Under the pieces are notes generated by a model. That model saw only the letters and a program-made list of their open reading frames with translations. It did not search any database and was not told the DNA's origin. The translations under genes were made by a program, and so were the position numbers. Shown here in pieces: positions 1-10,316 of a stretch of DNA of 64,000 bases. Location: NCBI GenBank assembly GCA_010279815.1, contig QEOQ01000226.1, forward strand, positions 895,679-959,678, in the 5' to 3' direction. Numbering within the stretch: the first letter of the stretch is position 1; each line of letters opens with the position of its first letter. The stretch is from Brachionus plicatilis (lineage: Eukaryota > Rotifera > Eurotatoria > Ploima > Brachionidae).

Positions 1-2490
1 TGAATTGCTTGCAGTTTTTTGATATTATTTTCTGAAAATGAATTTAAGCAAGGAAAAGAATAATCTAAAATTGATCCGACTAAGGATTTATAAAGATTTC
101 CTAGTGTGTTTTGATTAAGACCCCATTTTTTGTTTGATAATATCTTGATAATATTTAGCCTATTATTGCAGCGTTCTTTAATTTCGTCTACCAGTATATT
201 AAAATTTAACTTAGAATCAAATTTAATACCAAGAAATTTGATTTCTTTTTGGCTCACTATTCTGTTTCCATAAATTTTTAAGTTTAGATTATCACTCTCT
301 TTTTTGTACCTGCAAAAGACTACTGAACACGACTTTTCAACTGATATCTTCATTTTCCATTTAATAAGCCATTGTTCTAGTTCGTTGAGGTATTTATTAA
401 TCTTATTTTCTAGGTTCCCCTTTTTTTTATAAATGAAGAATGTTACTAGATCATCTGCGAAAAGCAGAGAGTATTCATTATTTGTTTTGTTTCTTTTGGG
501 GATGTCATTAATATATATGCTAAATAAAAGAGGACTAATTACTGAGCCTTGAGGAACACCTGCAGTTATTTGATATTCTTCGCTCAGATGGTCATTCACA
601 TTTACCTTAAATGTCCTAGAGTCTAAAAAGGATCTAATCCAGTTAGTCAAGTAATGAGGTGGATTTATTTTAATCAATTTAAAAAGTAAACCTTCATGCC
701 AAACCCTATCAAAGGCTTTAGAAATGTCAAAAAAAAGGCCGCTATCTCTTTTTTTTCTATTAAATGATTCCACAATTTTTTGAATTAAAAAGAAAAGATT
801 ATCTGCTGTTCGCCGGTGTTTCCTAAATCCAGATTGCTCCTGGATAAGGATTGAATTTTGTTCCAAAAAATTGTATAATCTTGAATATACTATGCGTTCC
901 AGTAGCTTTCCTAAACAACTCGTTATACTAATTGGTCTATAATTTAAAGGATCTTGTAAAGAAGAGGCTTTTTTTTGAATCATAGTAATGTTCGATGTTT
1001 TCCACGCTTTAGGGACTCTACCTTCTCGAAGAGATAAATTAAAAAGTTCTATGATTTCTATTAATGAGTTTCTAGGTAAGTTTTTTAACATTAAATTATG
1101 AATTTGGTCAGGTCCTGATGCCGCTTCATTTTTCAATCTTTTTAAAGCCATAATTAATTCATTTAAGCAAATTGGATCATTAAAATTAGACTGGTTATAA
1201 TTTCTAAAGAAATCAGAGTTAGAATTTAGTATTTCGATATCTTTCTCAGAATCAATTAAATCAGAATTAGGACTAAATATTGAAGATAAGAGTTCTCCGA
1301 AGCATTTTCCCTTTTCTTCATTAGTTTTGAATTCATTTTCATTTAGAATCAAATTAGGAATTAAATTTGATCCTTTTTTTGTTCTAAATTTATTTATTTT
1401 TTTCCAAAAAGGTCTACTTGTCAGTGGGTTTTTTCCCATCTTCTCAATAAAATCAAACCAATTTTGATTCCAGAATTTTTTTAAAGAGGCCTGTAACTCA
1501 GATGTAAGTTGATTAAATTTTTGCTTTAGCTTTTGACAGCGAGTTTTCTGGAAGTTTCTTCTTACTTTCCTTCGTTCTTTGATCAAATTAACAATGTTCG
1601 GTGGAAGACTCGTTTTGTAGATTTTCTTAGAAAGATATGGAATGCTTTTATGTGAAGCAGAAATAATTTTTTCTGTAATTTTATCATTTAGTTGGTCTAT
1701 TGTGAGGGAACATTCAGTGATATTCACTATTTGAGAATTTAAAATCTCGCTGAATAATTGCCAGTTTGCTTTCTTATAGTTAAACCTTTTAGCTGCTGAT
1801 TTATTTTCTAATTGATAGCCCATAGAAATCGATGCTTCGATTGGAAAATGGTCACTAGTCATGTCTTGACTATTTAAGACACTAAAGTCGGTAATTTTGT
1901 CAATTAAAGAAGATGAAACTAAAAAAAGGTCAAGAATTTCAAAGTAATTCTTATTAAAAATATTGAAAGTAGGACGCTTATCATTGATTACTGAAAAGTC
2001 TAACTCATTGATTATTCTTTCCAACATTATGCCATTTTCATTTTCCCCAACGCAGCCTATTTGCTTTGTTCTAGCGTTTAGATCACCACCTAAAATGTAG
2101 TTCCTACACTTTTTATTAACTGTTTTAAAAAACTCAAAGTTCAGAAGCACATTGGGTGGATTATAAAGACTTAATACAAACAATTCACTATTCTTTCCTA
2201 AGTTCATTTTTATACAAAGGAGTTCGGAATTGAATTCCTCATAAGAAAAATCTTGTATAATTCAATTCCTTCTTTAATTAAAATAGCTACTCCTCCTCCG
2301 TACTTGTTGCGTGGTTTTGTTATGAACTGATAATTGTGAAAATCAAGATAAATATTTGCCTCACTCAAATCTATCTTTAATTCATTGAGCAAAACAATGT
2401 CGGGACATTTTTGAGCTAAAAAATTGGCTAAGAGATGAACCCTACTAGGTAAATGAAGACAATAATTAGTAATTGTCAAGTATTTATTTA
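1..2490 (-). mobile_element. LINE (family A) ORF2: AP endonuclease + reverse transcriptase, 3' part beyond the window
   Basis: Read on the minus strand, this is the second ORF of a non-LTR retrotransposon. The apurinic endonuclease comes first: KYGGGVAIL near 2290, GGDLNAR near 2080 and TSDHFPI near 1845. The reverse transcriptase follows with NYRPIS, AFDRVWH (motif A, near 710), GVPQGSVISPLLF (motif B, near 550) and FADDL (motif C, near 455). The frame is open from about 2260 to the window edge, so the thumb and 3' end lie outside. One lesion is visible: the N-terminal 75 or so residues are in another frame, and a single missing base near 2260 would restore continuity. Related 3' fragments lie at 21975, 23545, 26900, 31986 and 34165, all also on the minus strand. 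The combination of EN and RT is typical of the Jockey/CR1/RTE-type LINEs; I cannot place the clade more exactly. Confidence 0.9.
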
Positions 2491-3130
2491 CTATTTTTTA
2501 TTGTCAAGGTGTTAATTAACGGATGTCGTTTTTTTAAAATTCATTTTATAGAGGTTTTTTTCTTAAGAAAAGTATAACCCGTTTTTTTTTTCTTAGTTCA
2601 TTAAATCGGGATTGCGTTAAGAGGTTCGTTGTATTAAAGAAAATTAGCAATATTTCCTTTATAATAATCGGTTCCTAGATTCTTATTCGGAATAAAGAGG
2701 ATTTCGTTATATGGTGGATCGACTGCACTCGTATTGAAACACCTGTAAACTTCAATCAATACCAAAACAAAACTTTCAGTTTTAATTTTTTATAATATAA
2801 AATGTTTAGTAAAAATTCAAAAAGTTTATTTTCTGATTTTTAATGATTAATTATAAATTAAAAAGCTTATTCTTCCCACAGAGACAATAAGACCAAAAAA
2901 TTGATCAGCTTTTTAAAAAGTTTAAGAAAAATAAAAAAAAAACAAAATACATTTTGAAAAAAAAATTCAAAATAGATAAAAACAGTTTAAAAATTAATTT
3001 TCTCCTTCACTATCCGCACTTCTTACCGCAGCGTCCTTGAATTTTAATTATGTCGTTAAAATATATTTTCAATTTTTCATTTTTCATTTTTCTTGGTTCT
3101 CTAGTCTCTGTTATTTCAGGAAAATTTGCC
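2491..3130. other. A+T-rich flank of LINE A
   Basis: No gene seen. This would include the 5' untranslated part of the LINE (minus strand), but no promoter or target-site duplication could be recognised. Short ORFs here have low-complexity composition. Confidence 0.4.
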
Positions 3131-3137
3131 GATTGTT

Positions 3138-4360
3138 TAGCACTAGAAAGGCCAATTTTATCTATACTATAAAAGCCAAAAGTGGATTTTTTAAACCCAC
3201 TAACGTTTTTGGTTTATTTGACACATCTTAAAAAATAATTACTAAAAATTTTGATTTTTTAAAAATATAGTATAATTTATGGCTTAAATTTTTGTGTTTG
3301 AATTACAAAATGTATCCAATGTTGAAATAACATTAAAAAAATGCGATGTTTCAAATTATTTTTTTCAATCTCAAATAAAAAAATAATTTTAAGTTAATAT
3401 TGCATCCATTTTCATATTTAAAATTAAACTCTTAAGTGAAATAGAGTGAGTTTAATTTTTATTTGGAAATTTGAAAAATTATTGAAAATTCTTTTTTTTA
3501 CTTCTGAATAATTTTTATAAACAAAAAAAATAAAAAACTCGCCGCACAAGGATCCTGAACTAGTTGGTTCTTTACAAAAGAGACCTCGTGGTCGAATATA
3601 ATAGACATTTATTGAAAAGAATGCCTAGTTCTCAAAACTGATAAAAAAATAAAAAATCAAGTTAAAAATTTTTTTGTTTTTTTTTTAATTTGAATGAGTT
3701 CTAGAAATAGAATTTTCTCTGGTCTAGTTGATCTGGTATTACCATATTAAATAAATTAAATAATAAAAATTAAAGAATATTAAAATTAATTTATCATCCT
3801 TCAAGTGTTTGACTTAGGGAAACAAAGATTCATCTATTTCGAAAATTTTACATGCTCCGCCCAAATTTAAATTGACGTTCATTTGATGTATTTTAACAAA
3901 TACTCAATTTATAAAAAATGGAAAACAGAGCGTAGATAGTTTTTTAAACTAAAAATATTATCTTAAATATTATCATATCACAAATCCTAAGTCAAAATTA
4001 AAAAAAAAAAAGTTTTTATTTCATGTTTGCAATATTAACTTAAAATTATTTTTTATTTGAGACTGAAAAAAATAATTTGAAAAATCGCACTTTTGCAATG
4101 CTAATTCAACATTGGATACATTTTGTAATTTAAACACAAAAAATTTAACCATATTTAACATAAAATAAAACTTTATTGGTAAAAAAACTTAAATTTGCCT
4201 TAATTATAGCAGAATTTGAGATTGGGTTTTTTAACACTAGAAAGGCCAAATTTTTTATAACCGTAACAGCCCAACGTGGGTTTAAAAAATCCTTTTCCAT
4301 ATTCTGCTTTAATTAAGTCAAATTTAAGTTTTTTGACCAATAAAGTTTAATTTTAATATT
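3138..4360. repeat. Large inverted repeat with duplicated CACTAGAAAGGCCAA motif
   Basis: Arms of about 160 bp at roughly 3247-3410 and 4024-4195 are imperfect reverse complements; both contain a stretch with ATGTATCCAATGTTG or its complement. Outside them, the 15-nt word CACTAGAAAGGCCAA occurs twice in the same direction, at about 3139 and 4233, each followed by a GGATTTTTTAAACCCAC word or its complement. The second copy is preceded by TTAA and sits in the loop of a further palindrome at 4165-4355 (AATTTAAGTTTTTT type arms). TTAA plus CACTAGAAAGG resembles piggyBac termini, but no transposase is present and the two words are not in the expected inverted order, so the class is uncertain. The loop near 3540-3600 shares the motif GGATCCTG(A/T)ACTA with 36850. 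Confidence 0.55.
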
Positions 4361-4739
4361 AAATATATCATATTATTTGTTGCCATTAAATAATAATAGT
4401 TTTAAACAAAAACATTAAAATTATAAATTTTATGCGATTTCAGATTGAAGAACAAAAAATTTTTTAAAGTTTTAATTTTTTTTTAAAGTTTTAGTTTTAA
4501 TTTAAAAATTTTAATTTTTTTAGTGACAAAAATAATGATTTTTTTTTTATTTATTTGAAAAAATTTATTTAAAAAATTTCGTTTCTTGGCATTTTTTATT
4601 TTTCATATTTAAACTTTGAATAATTTTAATCTAATAATTTTCTTTTTACTATTTCATTTATTTGATTATCTGTGCTTTTCAAACTAAAAATAAAATTAAC
4701 ACAAAAAAATCAAAAATGAATTAAAAGAAATTTTAATTT

Positions 4740-5110
4740 TAAGTGAAATCAATTAAAGTATATGTAATTTTACGAAAAATTACGTCAGCTTACATTAAAA
4801 TACGTAATATTTAGTAATATCGTCCTAGTATGCTTACGGCCAAAAACATGAGCATTTTGGTAAGAAAAATTTAAAATTGTGTTTTTTTCCAAAATATTAG
4901 ATTAATTTTGTTATGAAAAAAAATAAAAAAATTTCATAATTACCTACCTTTTTTAACTTAATTTTACATAAAATTACACAATTTTTGGTAAAATATTTTT
5001 ATTTTAAGTACTTTAAGGATTGTTTGAATTTTGCTTTTTTTAATTTTACCAAATTTTACCAAAAATTGCGTAATTTTACGTAAAAATAAATAAGAAACGG
5101 TAAGGAATGT
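4740..5110. repeat. ACGTAA-rich degenerate repeat patch
   Basis: Words such as TTTTACGTAAAAA and AATTTTTGGTAAAAT and their complements recur here. The same vocabulary fills foldback patches at 14009-14300, 37190-37470 and 55768-55853, suggesting one dispersed repeat family. No coding sequence seen. Confidence 0.45.
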
Positions 5111-5435
5111 TGGAATTTTTTTAATTCTTCATAATAAAATTAATTAAATATTTTGGAAGAGAAGCCAATTTTACAGACAATTTTGACAGACATGTGAAAA
5201 CGATTTTACATTAAAAGTTTAACTTTAAATCATTTTACTTTATTTTTAGTTATCTTTTTAAAAAGCTGAAATATCTTTAAAAGAGGTTTTTTTTTGTGCC
5301 TAAATTTTGCCAACAAATTTTATAAGAATTATTGAACAAATTTTCTTGATTTTTTTTCTACGAATTTTGTCTAATAAGGGTAAATTAATAATTAATTTTC
5401 CGTAAGATTACTCAAAAAATCTATCGTGAGATTGA

Positions 5436-5712
5436 AGACTATTAAATTGATTAATTTTTTCTAGATGACTTTAATACTTCTAATTTATCTCGAAATTAAA
5501 AGTTAGGAAAGCAAAAAATATTATTCTTTAAAAAAAAAGATTTTTAAATTGATTTAAAATTTAAAATTTAAAGCAAAATAAAAAATAAAAATACCATAAA
5601 TTGAATAAACATTTTTTATTAAAAAATAATATTTTTGCTTTCCTAACTTTTAATTTCGAGATAACCTAGATGCATTATAGTCATCTAAAAAAAGATTAAT
5701 CGATTTATGAAT
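5436..5712. repeat. Foldback (inverted-repeat) element
   Basis: Left arm at about 5480-5530 (TATCTCGAAATTAAAAGTTA, then GGAAAGCAAAAAATATTATT) is the reverse complement of the right arm at about 5612-5663. The outer parts TAGATGACTTTAAT and ATTATAGTCATCTA also pair. The loop is A+T rich and no ORF is present. Nothing else is seen between 5113 and 6034. Confidence 0.6.
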
Positions 5713-6034
5713 TTTGTCAATCGATTGGAGTCGATTACCAACACTAAGATTGCGAAAATTTAGTTAGCATCGATAGCATCGATAGCTAAACAAGTCTTGG
5801 ATGGGAAGTAAAATGTTTATCAGATCCTAGTCTTGGGTCATTTTATCTGATTTTTCGATAAAATGGAGCAGCTTTTAGTGTTCCTTCTTTACTTTAACGC
5901 TCATGGCTAAATTAGATAAGTAATCCAGTGATACTGACAAAATTTTAGCTAATTCACATGTAGTTTGAAAAAAAAAGAGGACAAAAAAATGAATAATTTC
6001 TAAGATTTTTTGATAAATTTTATCAACAAAAAAA

Positions 6035-6505
6035 ATGTCAAATAGAGGTAAAAATCAGAACAAAAACAGCAAAAATAAGTGCACATTAGGTGAGAATAAG
6101 GGGTATAAACAGCAAAAAGCTGAATTTATAGAACCACAATTTTTAGAGCAAATTCGTTTTTCTCAAACAAATATCTCAGAAAAAAAAACAAATGAAATTT
6201 ATAAAAATATGGAATCAAATGTATGGAATAAAGAAAATGGTGCTTATCACGATCCAATAGATATTGTCATAATGCCAGATGGAAAATATACCAGTTATGA
6301 TAATAAGCGCTTATATTGCGCAAAAAAATTAGGAGAAAGATTAAGAGCTCGAATTCATTATTATACAGATTATGCTGATTTTAGCCGAGTTAATTCAAAA
6401 AAAACATGGCAAAAAGCAATAGAAGAACGATGCAGAGATGCGAGGAATGATTGGAGTGAAAAGGAAAAATACGGATATGAAAACTATCCTTTATTAAGAA
6501 ATTAA
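6035..6505 (+). CDS. Unknown 156-aa protein with a DGKYTSYDNKRL motif
   Basis: A single open frame from the first ATG to TAA. The N-terminal 35 residues are Lys/Asn/Gln rich and look disordered. The C-terminal half looks like a folded small domain: IDIVIMPDGKYTSYDNKRLY (about 76-95), then AKKLG, RARIH and a basic region with TWQKAIEERCRDARNDWSEK. The pattern Asp-Gly-Lys ... Asp-Asn-Arg/Lys-Arg-Leu recalls small ParB-like folds in which a substrate loop is followed by an Arg-rich helix, but I do not recognise a named family. No intron is needed. Neighbouring sequence is repeat rich, so it may be carried by a mobile element. The codon use is A+T rich like its surroundings. A real gene is likely from the non-random composition, but function is unknown. 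Confidence 0.55.
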   Translation: MSNRGKNQNKNSKNKCTLGENKGYKQQKAEFIEPQFLEQIRFSQTNISEKKTNEIYKNMESNVWNKENGAYHDPIDIVIMPDGKYTSYDNKRLYCAKKLGERLRARIHYYTDYADFSRVNSKKTWQKAIEERCRDARNDWSEKEKYGYENYPLLRN

Positions 6506-6889
6506 TATTTTGAATCAATTAATTTGAAAAAAATTGGAAAAAATCAAATATTTTAAATTTAAAACACAGATTGGATTTTGATACGGAAAAAGGTACAAAG
6601 AGAAATTGGCGCTGAACGAATTGTGCAATTTGGAAAAGGCCTGAATTAATTTTGAAATAAAAAAAAATGAACTAAAATTTTATTTTGTAATTTATTTATT
6701 ACCTTAAAATAAATTAAAAATTGAAAATAAATAAATAAACAAAATACACAAACTTTGAATGTATTCAAATCTAATTTCGACTAAATTTGCAGATATAATC
6801 AGAATTTTTTTACCGACTATAATGGAATATTATAATGGATCTAAACAGTTAAAAGGCTTTTTAAATTTTCATGCAAATATTTTTATTTT
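6506..6889. other. A+T-rich spacer
   Basis: No gene, RNA or clear repeat recognised. Confidence 0.4.
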
Positions 6890-7060
6890 TTCTTTGTTCT
6901 ACTCAATTCTCTATCGCCTAAATTAAGTGTTCCACAAGGGTCAGTTTTAGGTCCTCTCCATATGTCTTTTTTTCTTGACAATATAAGTTAAACTCTGAAA
7001 TTGATTGTAAGATCTTCGTTCTTAATAACAGTAGGTTCCGTCACAAACTAAAATTAATTA
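6890..7060 (+). mobile_element. LINE reverse transcriptase remnant
   Basis: A short plus-strand reading reads SPKLSVPQGSVLGPL followed by FFLDNIS, which matches RT motif B of LINEs (usual form VPQGSVLGPLLFxxxINDI). Flanking frames are broken, and no FADD motif follows. It is a decayed fragment with no preserved element ends. Confidence 0.6.
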
Positions 7061-7794
7061 TTGTTCTCTTTCACAAAAGAGTTCAATAGAAATAAAACTG
7101 ATAAGCATCAAATACTGATTTCTTATTTTCATATTTGGTACAATGTAATATGGAACAAAATCTTTTAAAAAGCTAATTTAACTCACGAACTTGTTGGCAT
7201 ATCTTGCTTACATCTATTTGGCCAATATCAAAATGAAATCGAATTGTGGCTTGATCTAAGCCTGTTTTTAAAGAAAACAATAATCTTTTAAGTTTTGATT
7301 TCGTGTTCTTAAAAATAGAATTTCTCAATGATTTCAATGAATCGTGTAAACTTTTAAAATCTGATTTTTTGAAAACCAGAATTTTAAAGACAAAGTGCAC
7401 TAAAAATTAAATACGGAAAATTCAAAATTTGATAAAAGTCCACTTTTTTTAGACAATACCAACAAAAATTCGATATGTTACTGATTTATTTTTGTTTTTA
7501 CTTTCACCTATCACATCTATGTTCTTTAAATCTGATCTTATTCTAATTGACAATTTCGAAATTGATTGTGAGCCACAACAATTATCCTTTTCTCAGATCT
7601 TTTAAACTTTTTATCTGGAAAATTAAATTTTCAAAAATTAGAAACTAAAAATTATGTTTTTTTTTTCTTTGATTTACTTGTAAAATTTAATTTATTATTT
7701 TTTATTATTTTAATTTTATTTCTCTTATTTTAATAAACATAACTCTGAAGGGGCGAAAGTCCAAAGGTTTAACAATAAAAGAAAAAAAATTGCG

Positions 7795-8840
7795 CTGATG
7801 ACATTTCCACAAATAAAAGAAGTACAGCAAAGACTTCCGATTGTGTTCAAGAATGTGAATCGTTGAAAGAATTCAAAAGACTGATCAAAAATTTACATTT
7901 CGACAATGTCTCCTGGAATTTTCACAGTACAAACAAGTTAGCTGATTGCGATAGACATACATAAAAATGTAAACTTAACAAAAAAGGTTGCAAAAAATCA
8001 ATATATTTCAAAGTTTAAAATGGTGAAACAAATGGTTCAGTTTATGTTTCAGGCAATCAACATTTAAATCATTCAAACGATGAAAATCTGTAGTTAAATT
8101 CTGTAATTGTGTAGTTTTTTCTAAAAAGAAAAAAATTTGTATTTCCAATCACTTGGACAGACCAAAAAAACTAGTAAAGGTTCGCGCGTAGCAAAACGAC
8201 AGCACTATCTTAATAAAATAATATATGTGAATTTCTAATGGTTTATTAAAATAAAAGATGAAAATTAAATTTTAATGATTTTTTTTAGAAATTGAACTAT
8301 ATTTTGACTTTTTTTTGGATTAATTAAGCTTTAAATAAAAAAAGTGAAACCTGATATTTGTTCAGAATTTTTTCTAATTTTATAATATAAATAAAAAAGT
8401 TAGGGTCTTGGGTCAATCCTCCGACGAGAATCAAAAAAACTGGAAAAAGCACAATTAAAAGTGTTTTTTTGGTATAAAGTGCAACTTAATTCAACTTAAA
8501 ATACTTGAAAAATATATCATTTAATAGAGAATTTTGCGCTCTTTAAAAATATATATAGATATAGTAACTTTTGAATGAAAACTCATCTCAAAAATTTCAA
8601 AAACCTAAACCACTGTTTTCAAAAACTATCAAACTTCAAGACTCTCTAGTCAAAAATCTTTTTTTTTCCCCCTAAAGAAACAAGTTTTCCTATGTTTTCA
8701 TATACGTAGATTACCAATATGCTATCGAAAATTATCGATTAAGATAGTGCTGTCGTTTTGCTACGCGCGAACCTTACATAGGAAATGTTTTGTTAAAAAT
8801 GTGGAGCTAAAATGACTAAGAGAAGATACTGGACTTGTCC
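7795..8840 (+). mobile_element. Decayed MULE/FLYWCH-type zinc-finger transposon piece, split by a TIR element
   Basis: Plus-strand readings at about 7940-8090 give LADCDRHT, a stop, then CKLNKKGCKKSIYF and a His-Ser rich end (NQHLNHSNDEN). At about 8805-8860 readings give RYWTCPNKCGKK. Cysteine/histidine spacing of this sort is seen in the DNA-binding finger of rotifer and arthropod MULE transposases or FLYWCH proteins. Stops and frameshifts interrupt it, so it is not a working gene. The two parts flank the inverted-repeat element at 8179-8773. Family assignment is tentative. Confidence 0.35.
8179..8773. mobile_element. 595-bp non-autonomous element with long perfect terminal inverted repeats
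   Basis: The ends are exact reverse complements over about 34 bp: GGTTCGCGCGTAGCAAAACG at 8179 and CGTTTTGCTACGCGCGAACC ending at 8773, extending inward through GACAGCACTATCTTAAT. This G+C-containing terminus stands out in A+T-rich DNA. The interior has no ORF of note. No convincing target-site duplication was found, so the superfamily is open. Confidence 0.8.
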
Positions 8841-9638
8841 AAATAAATGTGGTAAAAAATAATATTTTTTGTGGTAGAAATAAAAAAAAAATTTTTTCAA
8901 ACTTTTGGTATTTTTCTAATTAATTTTGTGTCAATGTGAAAAAAAAGTGTGATTTTACTTTTTATTTTTTTTCTTATTAATTGGTATAATTCTAATAAAA
9001 TTCGGGTTAAAAAATTTAATTATGGTGTATTTTATTCAATATTTGGGATATATAAAATAATTAAGTCAATAGTTTCGGACAATTTGACATCATTATTTCA
9101 GAAAAAATTTTCTATGTTTAAAAAAGAGGATGTTGTAGTTCTCTCAATAACTACAACACCGACTCTAACCAACTTAAATGTCTACAGTTTCACGGTGCAA
9201 TACAGAGATCTCATGCTCTTAGCAAGTCGCTGGTATTTAACACTGTGTAAAATATTAAACATGTGCGATTTGAAGAAGAAAATTTTGATTTAGAATTATA
9301 TTTTGTTTTGTTTTCTTTTCTCCTATTTTTGTTATTTTCTCTATTATATGTTCAGGCTAGAAGTGGCCATTTATTAACAAGGTTATTATTATTTAATTAT
9401 TTTTCATCATTATTTGTGTTATAACCGCGAACGTCCAGATCCTAACGGATCCGGAAAAATATATAGAAAATATTTATTCAGGTTTATAACAAGTTGCTAA
9501 ATTTTATTAAATTTTTCAGTAATAAATAAAAAAAAAATAAATAAAAATTTTCACTAAAAACGCTAGTAAAACGTTTGAGTTGGATACAAAATGCATTGTC
9601 CTTAAAAAAATTAAAAAAAATAGTTAATTTTTTTGGAA
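8841..9638. other. Spacer downstream of the A1CF-like gene
   Basis: A 114-codon open frame at 8949-9293 is Ile/Phe/Lys rich and has no recognisable domain, so it is not called. A small hairpin GTTGTAGTT...AACTACAAC lies near 9133. Nothing else is recognised. Confidence 0.4.
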
Positions 9639-10316
9639 TTAATTAAAAATATTACCATTGGTGTCGAACACATATTGAGGAGTTGATAATGGAGGTATTT
9701 GACTTTGCTGAGACAAAAAATATTGACTTTGAGCTATTGGATTATTTGACTCAATGCTTGCTAGATGAATATTGCTATTTTGATCTTGTGCAACGTCCTG
9801 TGAATTTGAATCAGCAGGTGAAACTTGAGCTTCTCCAGGAGCTATATAAGGCATAGTCGGAATCATAGCGTTTGGCATCACCGAGGTAGTTTGACAATGA
9901 ATGTATTGGTCATTCATATCAGTCATAGACTGAATGTATTGAGGAAAGTATTGCGAAATGACAAATTCGGCAGCGTCATTTTTAGCTTCTTCGATGGTTC
10001 GCATCAGTCTATTCGAACACATTGCAGTCGGGTTTGTACTATTTGACAAAGTAATCTAAGCAAGATTTCAAAGCTTTGAACTCAAAAATATTAATTTAAA
10101 TTTGTTTACTTTATACATATAGAGTCCGATTTCTTTGCCGTCTTGGTCAGTAGCTGCTGTAGTGTGCAGTGTGTAAACAGGCTGACTGAGTCCTTCCTTA
10201 TTGCATATGTCATCCAATAGATTTGCATAGGATCTGGGAATGTATGGAAAAACTTGACCTGGATATGCCAATACTGGAAGTTGATTGTAATTTTGAATAA
10301 ATTCATAGGGGACATC
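9639..10316 (-). CDS. dsRBD and Gln/Ser-rich tail exons of the A1CF-like gene
   Basis: Exon 10316-10110 follows an acceptor (TTTAAG) and ends at a GTAAAC donor; a 54-bp intron (10109-10056) ends in CTTAG; exon 10055-9639 ends in TAA. Joining gives GLYMYK then ITLSNS, which matches the LFLYKVT region of vertebrate A1CF. After the dsRBD the tail (about 85 residues) is rich in Gln, Ser, Pro and Asn and looks disordered. Assignment to the same transcript as the RRM exon rests on family architecture and matching intron phase; the distance (about 5.2 kb) is large compared with other introns here. Confidence 0.8.

Noticed and set aside
8949..9293. 114-codon ORF
   Set aside because: Low-complexity start, no domain, no splice or homology signal; likely chance in A+T-rich DNA.
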